Below are positions 20,859-32,013 of a stretch of 64,000 nt of DNA, one piece after another. Positions within the stretch are counted from its first letter, which is position 1; the number at the start of each line of letters is the position of its first letter. Origin of the DNA: Notospermus geniculatus. Lineage: Eukaryota; Nemertea; Pilidiophora; Heteronemertea; Lineidae. Where the stretch lies: assembly GCA_002633025.1 (NCBI GenBank), contig NMRB01000503.1, positions 163,329 to 227,328 on the forward strand, written 5' to 3'. The translations under genes and the position numbers were made by a program. The notes beneath the pieces were generated by a model that had not been told where the DNA came from, ran no database searches, and was given only the letters and a program-made list of their open reading frames with translations.

Positions 20859-23396
20859 TCATGACGTGATTCTCGAACAGACTTTGGCAAATAAGTCCTT
20901 TAAATCTTTCCTATACTTTCGTCCTCCTCCCAAAAAGTACAGATAAAAATTCAAACAAAAATTGAAGAGAAAACTCGTGTAAAGACTAACTGCAATAAGA
21001 TTATAGAGGAGAAAGCTGCATGTTACAACAAAGTTCTCAAACAATTCAGCCACTTGAGGAAACTGCAAGCTTAAAATGAAAGATCTATACGGCATGGTGG
21101 TTATTAAGTAGGCGGTACTAACAGATATGGTCATCCGTGTCAAGTGGCTCGCATCCTTTTTTCCAGTTTCTGGTCCACGAGTCTGACTGAGCGATAAGCG
21201 TTGACTCGAAGCCTTCCGAACTGCTCGAATGATGATAATGTTGCTGAGGATGATTATCGTGAAGGGTACAAGTGTTGATATGAGCAACTGGAAACCAGAA
21301 GCAGCCAGTGTGCCTTCAGTATCCCCTGGTATGAAGATCACCAGATTTTCTATGCCTAAAACACAGAGAGGTTAATTTTTCGGTAACGACTGAATAGACT
21401 AGAAAGTAAATACACGTAGCTCGGGATAAAGTAAACTAATTGCGCGATGTTAGGGAGTTTAAGAGATCATGGCTAACGATAACATTTACGTTAACGATAT
21501 TTTTTGTACATGAAATACATGTAGATGCAAGAAATAGCATCAACGTCAACGTTATCGTTAGCGTGTGATCTCTTAAACTCTGTATTAATGCAACTCGTGA
21601 TAACGTTGTCACTGAAAAACAATGAGTTTTTTGACTGTGAAGTTGTAGAAATGTTGAGGTAATTCTGAGGTTGCCAAGTGTTCTTAGCGTTCGCTCTCCT
21701 TTATCAGCACACACACTAAGAACATCAGAAAACTCGAGGTGCATTTTGGTGAACGTCGTCTTAAAAGATCTATCATTTCGTTATTTATGAGTGTTTATTT
21801 TGTAATCATTTGGAGTTTTGATTACCGCAGAAAACCATTCCTCAAAACTGCGACGAAAAAAAAACTTACCGGTCTTGGAATCCTTGACGTAGTGAAAGGA
21901 GTGAAATAAGTAGCAATTGATTCCACCTATTGTTAATGTTCCAATTATTACGACTTTTATGGCCCGCCTTTTTGTGCAGTACTTTGTTTTCGCCATGGGG
22001 AATTGTACTGCAATGGCTCGGTCTACTGACATGGCCGCGAGGTAGAAGCTCGACAAAGTTGCGCAGATAGACAGCACAACAAAAGCAGAACTGGAAGATA
22101 GCAATAGGTTATTATTTCAACCACGAAGATTACCACAAGCCCTGCGAATACTCTATACCCCAATGACCCAAAACAAAAATTCCTTTTTCTCATCGCCAAC
22201 AAAGAGACATGGCTGTTGGCTGATAAAACACCCGGGGCCGTATATCGTAGGCCGGAGTGGACAAAAGTCTCTATTTAGGTATCATACCTAAATAGAATTA
22301 GGTACCATACCTAAATCAACCAACCACATGCCAGGAATTACATGTAGGTATCATACTTAAATCGATTTAAGTATCATACCTAAATCGACCAATAACAGGC
22401 CAGGAATTAGGTACCATACCTAAATCGACCAATAACAGGCCAGGAATTAGGTATCATACCTAAATCTATTTAAGTACCATACCTAAATCGACCAATAACA
22501 GGCCAGGAATTAGGTACCATGCCTAAATCGATTTAGGTATGGTACTTAAATCGATTTAGGTATGGTACCTAATTCCTGGCCTGTTATTGGTCGATTTAGG
22601 TATGGTACTTAAATCGATTTACGGTAGGTATGATACCTAATTCCTGGCATGTGGTTGATTGATTTAGGTATAGTACCTAATTCTATCTATTTAGGTATGA
22701 TACCTAAATGGAGACTTTTGTCCACTCCGGCCTACGATAGCCGTATGCATAAAGGTGGAATAAGCCAATTCCACCTTTATGCATACGGCCCCGGTGTTAC
22801 AAGGCATTAGGATAAATAATGCAAAATAATTTCCCATTTTTTCGGGTAAATTGAAGACCAGCTGCGACTAGCTGATGCTTCGTTTGTTCGTGGCTGGACG
22901 GCTCAATAACACATCGTACATACATTTACAATATTCCCAGATAGCGGATTTGAGAGAGTCCGAACTTAACATGAGACACATCTTAAATTCTCGATTTCGA
23001 CTCGACGCGATGTGACCACTTGATGACTCGATGACAACATTCCGTATAACGTCAACAAAGAGTGGCTACTTACATATACTGCATGTCTCTGTCTTGCTTC
23101 ACCACCCCTCCATAGAAGAATGGAACAAAAAACATGGCGACAGCAAGCAATAACGCGTCTGCCACCGCCATTGCAGCCATGTAAACAGATGCTGAAAGAT
23201 TCATGTTGTTTCTCTTTCCACATATCAATATGATGAGGATGTTCCCAGGAATCCCAAGGATAAACGGAGGGACGCAACTGTAGTAGGCTATCGTTACGTG
23301 TATGTAAACCAACAAATTGGGATCTCCATATTTGCAGAATGCTTCTCCTGCGGGAATCGTTTCGTTGGTGTCAGTATAGTCAATTGAGTCCGACAT
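20859..23396 (-). CDS. Rhodopsin-class GPCR, tandem copy 3, three exons
   Basis: Third intact paralogue. Exons are 23396-23074, 22090-21870 and 21355-20859 (323, 221, 497 nt; phases 2 and 1), giving 346 residues plus stop. The frame is open eight codons further upstream to an earlier ATG at 23420, but the start at 23396 is the one shared by all three copies and is preferred. Topology and the missing landmarks are as in the other two copies (DRA, NFYLY, no TM3/ECL2 Cys pair). In TM1 a Pro replaces Gln before FILGIPGN, and in ICL1 the sequence is RNNMN rather than RNNRN. Intron 2 (514 bp) holds a fold-back element at 21451-21584. Intron 1 (983 bp) contains an inverted segment relative to copies 1 and 2, plus a nested pair of palindromic elements. 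A hairpin element with a 9-bp target duplication sits about 180 bp upstream of the start. Confidence 0.9.
21451..21584. mobile_element. TAGGGAG-terminus hairpin in intron 2 of receptor copy 3
   Basis: TAGGGAGTTTAAGAGATCA and TGATCTCTTAAACTCTGTA are inverted, with inner GCTAACGATAAC / GTTATCGTTAGC. Not present in the matching introns of copies 1 and 2. Confidence 0.8.
22234..22793. mobile_element. GGGGCCGTATGCATAAA hairpin split by another element
   Basis: Left fragment GGGGCCGTA (22234-22242). The rest, from 22740, is GCCGTATGCATAAAGGTGGA, a short loop, then its inverse ending GGCCCC at about 22793. It lies within the inverted part of intron 1 of receptor copy 3. Confidence 0.8.
22243..22739. 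mobile_element. 497-bp palindromic element with 6-7-bp target duplication
   Basis: Begins TATCGTAGGCCGGAGTGGAC and ends with the exact inverse. GCCGTA is repeated at 22237-22242 and 22740-22745. The arms are made of subrepeats of TTAGGTATCATACCTAAATC and CAATAACAGGCCAGGAATTA, so the whole element is one near-continuous palindrome centred near 22525. Confidence 0.85.
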
Positions 23397-24230
23397 TGCT
23401 AAAGTAAGTAGTGTGGACAACTTACTTTACCTTGCTGGTCAAACTGAGGAGGTGTGCTGGTTTACTTCTTCTCTCTAGCAATTCAGTTTAAATTCAGTAC
23501 CTGTGAAAGTCGATTGCTGCTGCAGACTTAAAGAGAAATCAACGGATGCTGAATCAAATACAACCGGTGTTTATCACGGGGACTTGAGGCGTACGGGGTA
23601 ATGAGGTTATCAGTGAAAATTGATGGACGTAGCACCCCGACGAACAATTCCCCGGCCCAGGTACACAGGGAAAACTCTGTGTATACGTTACTAGGGCCGG
23701 GGCATTGTTCGTGGGGGCGTGATGTTAATCAGTATTCATTGACAACATCATACCCAGTACGCCTCAAGTCCCCGTGGTGTTTATTTCTGTCATCAGCATA
23801 AGTACGATATACAAATGGTCAAAAAATTAAGGGACTGAGAAAACTGAACAGCAGCTTTTTCCGTTAATACCAAACACCAAGTGAAACTCCCAAATAAGAA
23901 TTCCGGTAGATGCCGAATGGACAAATGTGATTCCGTATTCGAACCTTTGGTATGTGTACACAGAAATTGCTATCGCTACCATGACGAGAAATATGTGCTC
24001 ACTGACTTGTTTACCTATTCGTGGGAATTCTGGTGTCCTTTCTTGTTTAAATATGTCGTTGGGTTATAGATTGCAAAGTTGTAGGTCTATTTTTGTCAAG
24101 TACGCCCACAATAGAATATGGATATGATCATATGATATATTTATGGTTAGTGCTGGCGTTTATGGCAAGAAGTCAATCAGGTTTCAGATCAGGTTTCAGA
24201 GACTGCTATTTCAAATAAGATACTGCATCG
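23397..24230 (-). repeat. 5' flank of receptor copy 3
   Basis: Same upstream sequence as copies 1 and 2 (AAATTAAGGGACTGAGAAAA at 23824, TTCCGGTAGATGCCGA at 23901), interrupted by the 202-bp hairpin at 23575-23776. Confidence 0.75.
23575..23776. mobile_element. 202-bp hairpin with 9-bp target duplication
   Basis: Arms CACGGGGACTTGAGGCGTAC / GTACGCCTCAAGTCCCCGT. GGTGTTTAT flanks both sides (23566-23574 and 23777-23785) and occurs once at the homologous site upstream of copy 2. Nine bp is the duplication length typical of Mutator-like elements. Confidence 0.85.
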
Positions 24231-24350
24231 AGAACTAATCATCAACTGTTGTACATACATATTGGGCAAAATAAATAAAAGAGAATGTCCCCCCTCAGGA
24301 TGTCCACAATGGATTACAGTGTTACCATTTTAATTGGACTCTAGAGAGCA

Positions 24351-24469
24351 TGGCCCACATTCTGGAAGCCTCCTTAGCCCTAAGGTCCACTTTAACCTTT
24401 TGTATTTTGCCCTGCAAACAATAGCTAAAGGTAAACCTTATATTAAGGAAGCTTCTAGAATACGGCCCC
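24351..24469. mobile_element. GGGCCGTAT-type hairpin (CTAGAAG subgroup)
   Basis: Left GGCCCACATTCTGGAAGCC, right GGAAGCTTCTAGAATACGGC. The interior TTTTGTATTTTGCCCTGCAA is shared with 60258-60374. Confidence 0.75.
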
Positions 24470-24797
24470 AAGACAAAAATATACAGTCCTGAGGACGTGG
24501 GGAAGATGGTGACATTAGATTCTATCACTCCTGGCAACCAAGAATATTCCCTTGTCAAAACTGTCCGCTTGTTTTGTTCCATGACAGGGTAAAGTGTATA
24601 CCGTGGTTATAGCAACCGATAGCGCACCGCTCGGTTTCTATTTTTACCAGGAATGGTCAGACAACAACTAGACTTTACTGAGTGACCACATTATCGAAGG
24701 TGAGACAGGACAAAAAAGGGTCGGACAAACACAATGAAATTGACAAGTCCCACGTCATTCGGGCCGTTCACTATTGCCAGAGGTAAGAAAGTAATAA

Positions 24798-24929
24798 TAG
24801 GGAGTTTTCGCAAAGCCCCCGAAACGCCGACGCGAACGCCAAACCCATTGTTCGATGCCAGGAAGAGAGCACCGAACAAATGGATAGGCGTTTGCATTGG
24901 CGTTTCGGGGGCTTTGCGAAAACTCCCTA
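24798..24929. mobile_element. TAGGGAG-terminus hairpin (TTTTCGCAAAGCC subgroup)
   Basis: Ends TAGGGAGTTTTCGCAAAGCC and its inverse, with inner GCGAACGCC / GGCGTTTGC. Sister copies at 42018-42149 and 47812-47941. Confidence 0.85.
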
Positions 24930-24930
24930 T

Positions 24931-25053
24931 TAGCGAGGTTTCGCAAGCGCCCGGTTAGGCCCTACGACGACGTTTATCTATTGTGTGGGTGTACCCAAAC
25001 AATAGATAAACGTTGTCGTAGGGCCTAATCGGGCGCTTGCAGAAGCTCTCTAA
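24931..25053. mobile_element. TAGGGAG-type hairpin (GGTTTCGCAAGCG subgroup)
   Basis: Immediately follows the previous element. Arms GAGGTTTCGCAAGCGCCCGG...ACGTTTATCTATTGT and inverse. Sister of 63225-63346. Confidence 0.85.
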
Positions 25054-25626
25054 TAGGATATCTTGTTCCTGGACGGTTAGCTGCGTATGGCAAGCCGATT
25101 GTGGATATTCTTTCCTTTCACACCATTCGTAATGCCAGCAGCGTGACGTGGCAAACGACCTACAGTTCTTTTATTGGTACACAAGCCGCCGCCTAGGACT
25201 AACCAACGTAACTACTGGTAGAAATGTCAGCTACGATGTACACCCGGTAGAAGGGGTTTTTATCGATTGTTGGTACCCAGTATTGCGACAGGCATCAGCT
25301 TCATGGCAGATGATATCACATCGATGTTTAGATTGTTGACTGCTCTGGAGGTAGTGTCTCAATCGTTCATGTTAAAGCACATAGGCCTACTTGTGTGCAT
25401 GACTTTACCTCCACTACGTTTCGGCGAAAGACTGACACCGATTGGCTGCAGTTTACTTCTACAGTTTATTGGGGAGGTGCTGCACAACGACATGTCCTCT
25501 CCCAGAGCAAGCTGGAGAGTGAATTCAACCGTGAAGCACTAATTGATTTATCCCGAGATCAGCCTACAGTCTGACGGCCCTTGTTGTTCGTAACTTCTTG
25601 TTCGACAAATCGGTGTTTACACCACT

Positions 25627-25774
25627 GGCGAGTGCCTAATCGTGGGAACCAATCAGAAGACCTGCTACGTTACTCACTAAGGAGTAGAATGATTGGCTGA
25701 TGGGAAAGGTCATTGTTAGGGTCAGCCTTATATCTTAACACAAAGAATACACGTCCCACGATTAGGCACTCGAC
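25627..25774. mobile_element. Hairpin element
   Basis: GGCGAGTGCCTAATCGTGGGA at the left border (first 20 bp considered) is inverted as TCCCACGATTAGGCACTCG at the right. The interior has no coding potential. Confidence 0.7.
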
Positions 25775-28700
25775 AGGCCTCTTAAAAGCACGTATTTCAG
25801 CTTTAAACAAGGAACGACCATTCTGTTTAAGCAGGTGATCTTCTAACGTCATCGTAGTCACGCTGATTTGCTTCCCTTTCCATTTGTCATTTAGTTCTAT
25901 GAAATACCAAGAGCGTCGCTAACCACTCATTCTCATCAAAGATATGTTGGGCGGTGGTTCAACCTTGTCAACGGGTTTGAGGTTCGTGTTGCTGATTGAT
26001 ACGGTACAGTACGGACTTATCTCGATCAGTAACACACTGTACATGTATTAATTTTCACATGCAGTTTAGTACATATCCAGTTTGACCTTGAGCGTCCTGC
26101 TCAGTTAACAAACGTAATCTCATTGTGTCATCTCTTCCCTTGGACAATGTTCAGAGTACGGCAGGTCTAGAAAGCCAGGGTAGGAAGAGCACCGACTTAC
26201 CTCGTAACGGTAAACGTACGGGTCTGATATCCGAGGATCTTGGGCGGATCATTGCCCGAGTTCTTTCTCAAACTAAAGGTCAATATGAGGGAGCTATCGG
26301 AATACTATAATTTACAAAATAGGATGATGAAGGAAATTGCAGGAGACCAGATGCGCCAGAAATTACTGGTTTAGCTTTTTATCAACGGCTTCCGGCAGAG
26401 TACGATTACCTTAAACCTTAGGACCGTATCTGCATTAAAAAAATTGTCCTGTTAATAACTGGTACGCGCCTCACTTCATATGGTTAGGGGGACCAACCTG
26501 ATGTCGATAAAAAGAAATCGTCGTCGTTAGCCTATACGCCAAATCTCGAACGGGTGTTGGCGGAGCATGGAGGACGCAGGTTTGTTGTTTTCTTGGCAGA
26601 GAAGCTTAAGTTTTATAGGAAAGATCGACATCAACATAATTTGTGTTGGATTGAAAATCGTAACATGCCGAGGTCAAATGGCGAAGTCTTTAATTTTGAT
26701 CTGTCGTTTAGGCTACTGAACAAAAATGTGAGAAAATCGTCCCCAATTTCGGGATGAACTTGTCAACACGAAGTGTAAAGCGGGAGTCCAATTCTAAGCA
26801 CACTTTGGCCCGTATTCCTTAAGTCTATTGTAAAACCATCGAGAACAATAGGCTAGATTTAAGGTGGACCTTAATGTTAAGGAACGTTCTAGAATACGGC
26901 CCTTTATCTTGTCCGTAGATTTACCTTCACCTTACACTCATTTACACCTACTGCACATCGAGATGAAATTCTGTTTCATCTTTGGAACCCCGACACAACC
27001 AAATTCGTGTGGGGAATTTCTTTTGTACGCATTGCTCTGAGATTTCCGCTGCAACGTCACTTGCACCGGCATGATCTCACCACCAAGCAAATTACGCCGA
27101 CAATGCATGTTCTCACCGTTTCTTTCTTAGAAAGAATTTGCTCTGCCTGGAGTCACGTCACAATCTGACATCGGCAGTGGAACCTCCTTCTCAGAAAGAA
27201 AGTCGGCTCGAGGCAGCGCAAGCTCTTCAGTGGTGTGAGTAGGGACGGGTCACGTTATCTGCATCAAGATCAATCGCCATGAAATGTACTTCAACGGAGG
27301 AAAACTATGTCTCATGGCAATCTCACACTACATTTAGAACTCTACATCGTTTCTATTGCCATTCACGTCGTTGCGAGGTCATTAAAAACATCCTGACTCA
27401 GCCCAGTTCCTTTTGCCTACCATTTTTTCGACATGTCCTTTGATCCCGCTTCCCAAAGGCTACCCGCCTGTCGTCAATTTCACACCCAACATACTGGAAC
27501 TAGTCGGCCTAGACTCATTGCTCTCATTTCATAAAAGCGTCTACAAGGAAATTAGTCTGTCGGAATTGTCTTTGGTCAAAAGCTTGACCATTATACTTGG
27601 AATATGTCACGGTTTAGTAGCTTCTTAGGAGTGAAACCTCGGTTGCTGGCACGTGCACATGCTGTACATGCTGTCAGCATAAAGCATATGTTGTGTAAAG
27701 CCTCTCATGCAAAGCCACCCACACGCATTTATCGGACTTGAGCCGTCAGTGATGATTGAACGATTGGTATTATCTGGACGTCCTCGTCACGAGACAAGTC
27801 GTCGACCTTGTATGTGTGTATTTACATTACATTAGCGCAGCAAATCTGACAATTAATGATGGTATTAGGCCATGCTAATGTCGTACTCAAATTAGTACTA
27901 CCAGAAATACATTTCTGGTACAACCTCATATTTGCAGCTCTTTCATGTTTTAGCTGATGGTGTCAGCTGAGACCTAGCCACGATTAACTGATATGCACAC
28001 GAGATTATTTATGTATTTTTACGATGACAATTTTATATGAAATAGACGAAGGGAAATTGCTGCAAATTTCATTATATCGACTCGTTATCAGATTCTGCGC
28101 TGGCAATCTGGGTCACCGGCGCCTGTTTGGCTAGTTCCAAGATATAACCTTGGCTACCGAACACGGTGCAATGTTTGCCTCGGACTTGTAGACGTCAGTT
28201 CCGAGATGCATTATTGAAGACCTTGATCCATTACTATACCAACGATTTCCACGTCGTATTTGAAAGTAACGTGAACATACCTCGACATGCAATCCTCCTA
28301 TTCAATTAACTGGCAGGAACAATGACGCCCAGTCTTCCGAAACTCTTCCGTGGACTGTTTCATTTATCACGGACTACACCGTATTTCGATTACCGTCATT
28401 CTGTCCTATCTCTTCTCGTCTTGTTTTCTTTACTTGCTTGCCTACCATCTTTGTAAAAGTACCGCATCAGTCCAATGGTGCTATACATACATGTGGGCCT
28501 CGAGGGAACTGCGACGTATTATGTCGAAATCCGGCCGAAGGCTTCTTTACAGCATATACATGTACGTCACATGTTGGGGGGGGGGGGATTTTAAATTTCT
28601 AGGCAGCAAATTCTGTCGTTTGATTATCAATTTTGCAAATACTTGCGACTTCAGATGCTCCATCTGGGCACGGTCGGAGTGAAGTTTATCTTCAGCACCT

Positions 28701-29009
28701 TTGATTTAACGCCAAAGGAAAAGTTATCTCATATGCAGTGGCAAAAACCTTCACCAAAGGTAGAAAATATTTAATGATATATGCTGCCTTATACTACAGC
28801 TGTTGATAAATGGACATCAGAAAATGTATGGCAACAGCACAAGGAGAGGGCACCTCGCCAGACGTGCAAAAGAATTCTATAAACTCGAGTGAATGCGCAT
28901 TCGTGTAGATTTATGGAAGTATCCCTTAGGCCAAGTACGACAACCTGACGTTAAATGTCATGCGAGTGGTGATTAATTGACCTTTAAAGGACGGAGAAAA
29001 AGGTGAAGG
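25775..29009. other. Non-coding apart from one hairpin; no gene recognised
   Basis: Scattered frames under 75 codons, plus one of 110 codons at 28350-28682, none with motifs. A G10 run lies at about 28577. Confidence 0.5.
26807..26902. mobile_element. GGGCCGTAT-type hairpin (CTTAAG/AACGTTCTAG subgroup)
   Basis: Left GGCCCGTATTCCTTAAG, right GGAACGTTCTAGAATACGGC. The interior ACCATCGAGAACAATAG is related to that of 4216-4339. Confidence 0.75.
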
Positions 29010-29269
29010 ATGTTTTCTTCTCAATCCAAAGAAAACCCTCGGTTATTATATCATGATATGAGTTGTTTACTCACTAAGATGCAGATACGGCGCTCTAGAT
29101 ACGTATTGGAACGTGACGCAGAATTAAAAAGGTTGCAGACGACGTCTTCAAGAGATGCTGTCCAGCATGCTCGTAAATATAAGAAAGAAAGCATTGTTAG
29201 TGGATATGGTGAACCAGAGCTTTTATATTGTGTCCTCTGCAACTCCTTCTTTGATATCAGGAGCAAACA
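29010..29269 (+). CDS. Possible exon of a zinc-finger protein
   Basis: An open frame of about 86 codons starts at ATG 29010, immediately after an in-frame TGA at 29004. It runs through a charged, helix-prone stretch (RRSRYVLERDAELKRLQ, then HARKYKKE) into LLYCVLCNSFFDIRSKQ. The CxxC plus an aromatic-rich spacer looks like the first half of a C2H2 or U1-type zinc finger. The exon would stop at a strong donor, GTAAGTGT, at 29270, just where the two His residues should follow. The only in-frame stop (TAA 29271-29273) is formed by that donor. Downstream of it the same frame stays open to 29612, which could be intron read-through or chance. No acceptor-linked continuation was identified. The match to a finger is a half-motif only, so the call is tentative. 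Confidence 0.35.
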
Positions 29270-29612
29270 GTAAGTGTATAGAAACTTTTCCACCTACTGG
29301 GTATTGGTGCGAATAACGTGTCATGACTTTTCACCCCAACGTGAAGGTCGTAACATTCTATTTACCTATATCAAAGTCAGTGGATTGATCTGTCTCGTGC
29401 CCGGAGAGACCAAAAAAGACGGCTCCTTAGCAGCAGGACAAGTTTGTATAACAATGCAGAACATCGCATTCGACTGGAAACATTTGATACAAAAAGTCCA
29501 GAGAAAGACGTTAATACATGTTGAGACAAGATACATGTACAAGACGTTACGACATCAGGACTCAAGCACTCTCCTGCGTGCTTTCGACAGCCAGGCAGAG
29601 AACTTGCAATAG

Positions 29613-31810
29613 TAGGCTAAGCAACATTCTCTGCAGGCACATGTATATACATTTATGGTGTCCGTGTTCCTAAAGGCAAAAATCCTCAGGATGTAGCCCC
29701 CTTAAGGGGTGAAAGGGTACGCCTGGAGCCTTTCGATTTCAGAAGGCAAGACCCAACGTTATATTGATTTCCCTCTTTTGCTGTGTTTGCCTGTTCCAAA
29801 ACGTTAACACTGAGAGTACCTTTTAATATACAAAAGTATGAAATAAAACTTCCTGTATTCTCAAATTAAGCGTTTTACTGAGTTTGTCCCGTTTATTCTA
29901 ACCCGTCCATGATATTTCCAAAGACAGCAGTAAAATATTGCATTATTTTCTTCCTCCTAAACATAATTTGTTTAATTTCAGAGTAAATTTATTGAATTCA
30001 TGTCATCATTGCGAAACGAAAATGATATTTACATTTTTAGCCATCATCTTGCAAAAAAATTACAGTAAATTTTGCATTATCTACACTTAAATCTTTGATG
30101 TGGTTAACGATATAATGCGTTACAAACTGCAGATGATGGGGATGATGTTGAGTTTCGTCAATGAGAGCCTTACTAAAGCATGAAATAAAGCATTTTGTCA
30201 TCCCTTTCAAGCTCTTTCCTTTCTCTCAGTCGCAGGCCAGGTCGCTACGCAAGTTCACAAAATGTCACTTGTTGTGTTTCGTATTATTGTTAATGGTGAT
30301 GTTACTCAAAATTTAACGCCAACATCATTTTGCCAAACCTTTGTAGTCTATTCACTCTCCCGCATGTATGTAGGTCTCTCTTCTTCAACATTGTTCAAGT
30401 TAACAAAATGTCGCTTATTCAGAATCACGCAGAGAACTGACGCATAGCAGGCAAGGAAGCCACTAGCGTGGGCGACGTCAACGGATGGAGGTGCGTTGCC
30501 ACCACGTGCGGATCTTGAATGGCGTAAAATTAGCCGTACTGTCCAGGTGTGTTCCTCGGCGCGAACGTTCTTATCGCTCGTCTTCGATGGATGAAATGAT
30601 AGATTGATACAAGTATTTTCGATTTTCGCGACTTGGAATTCGGATTTGAAAACCATCCACTCACTTCAGCAGTTGTAAAATTCTGGATAGTATCGAAATT
30701 TGAAATATTTTCTTGGGCGGTTACCGTTCCATTCTGGTAACAGCGCATGCTGAGGATGCAAAAATCTCCGTTCAATATCTTATCGGATTAGAAAGAAAAA
30801 TCGGTGCTTGTTTTATTGTTGTATTCTCGGATTGTTGGCACTTTAAACGGACGCTTCACACGGTTTTCTTTTAAGAGGATATGGCATACAGGTTTGTTTT
30901 GATAAGTAAACTTTTGTCTTCTGGGGTAGAGTGCTTAGGCCTATGTTTATAAGCTAGGAAACTGAAGTGGAAGAATACATGCGCATAGGCATAATCATGA
31001 ATCTGGTCCGCTCGAAGTCTGAAATTCTTTCATTAGGCCTACCAACTTGCACCTAAGCAGCATCTGTAAACAAAGTCTGTCAAGCATAGGCCTAATTCCA
31101 TTATTACGACCCTGCGAACTTTAGGGGCAGTGCATGATCGATCTCACTACAAATTATTCGAATTTGACTAAATGACTCTGATTAGCAGCACCAGGTGTGA
31201 AGTGGTAATAAAGACAACAATAAGTTATATACCGCGATATTTGATATATGATAGTTAGGTAGGTAGAACTAACTTAATTAACCAAATACAAGTAGGCCTT
31301 AAGTGTACAATGCTCGAGTTCTCTGTAGCCACAGGGAAACTTTCAAGTTTATTCCCCGCTTGTTGAAAGTTAGGCGCCCAGGTAGAACATTATCTTTGTT
31401 CCCATACAAACAGATGAATTCCGAACAAATAAGTTAAATATGTGCACAAGATGCTGTACGAACTATTTCTAAACTCAACAAACAGTGTTTTTCCCACATA
31501 TGTTTACTTGTACTGTAGACTCAGGTGGTATAGGGACTGTCGTGTCGTTGTAGGTGGCAGCACTGTTTTAGTAATATTGTTCTCTATTATAGGTGGCACT
31601 TGCTGTCAACAAAAGTCAGGTGCGACAGGAAATAATTTCCCCAAGAACAATTGTCCTAGGAACAAACGATCACATTGTTATATTCCTACATGTATCTCCG
31701 TCAATGGTTTCTATTTGTAGATTGCACCTCTTACAGCGGACACTTTTTACAGGCTCCCGCTTGAGGCTTAGGTGAATACACACTGCAAGCACTACAGCAC
31801 TTGTCCCACT
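29613..31810. other. Non-coding, no gene recognised
   Basis: AT-rich, with short frames only. Confidence 0.5.
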
Positions 31811-32013
31811 ACACTGTAAAAATCATCCGTTTTTATGGGTACCGAGCCGTGGGTACACATACCAACATGGGAACTACATGTACTAAACTCTTTCCGAGTT
31901 GTATGTACCCGTATGATGGCTACAGCGGGCCGATGAGAAATGGGCTTGTAAAAAGTGGACAAGGAATTTACCCATTGCCATGGGTACGCTGTGCCTATTT
32001 CTTTTTACAGTGT
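31811..32013. mobile_element. TIR element ACACTGTAAAAA
   Basis: ACACTGTAAAAA at the left and TTTTTACAGTGT at the right, with inner GGGTACC / GGGTACGC partly inverted. Likely a short non-autonomous element. Confidence 0.6.

Noticed and set aside
21860-21869. Read-through of exon 2 into KFFFRRSFEEWF as an alternative C-terminus
   Set aside because: Conserved only between the young copies 2 and 3; copy 1 differs completely and the GTAAGT donor is perfect in all.
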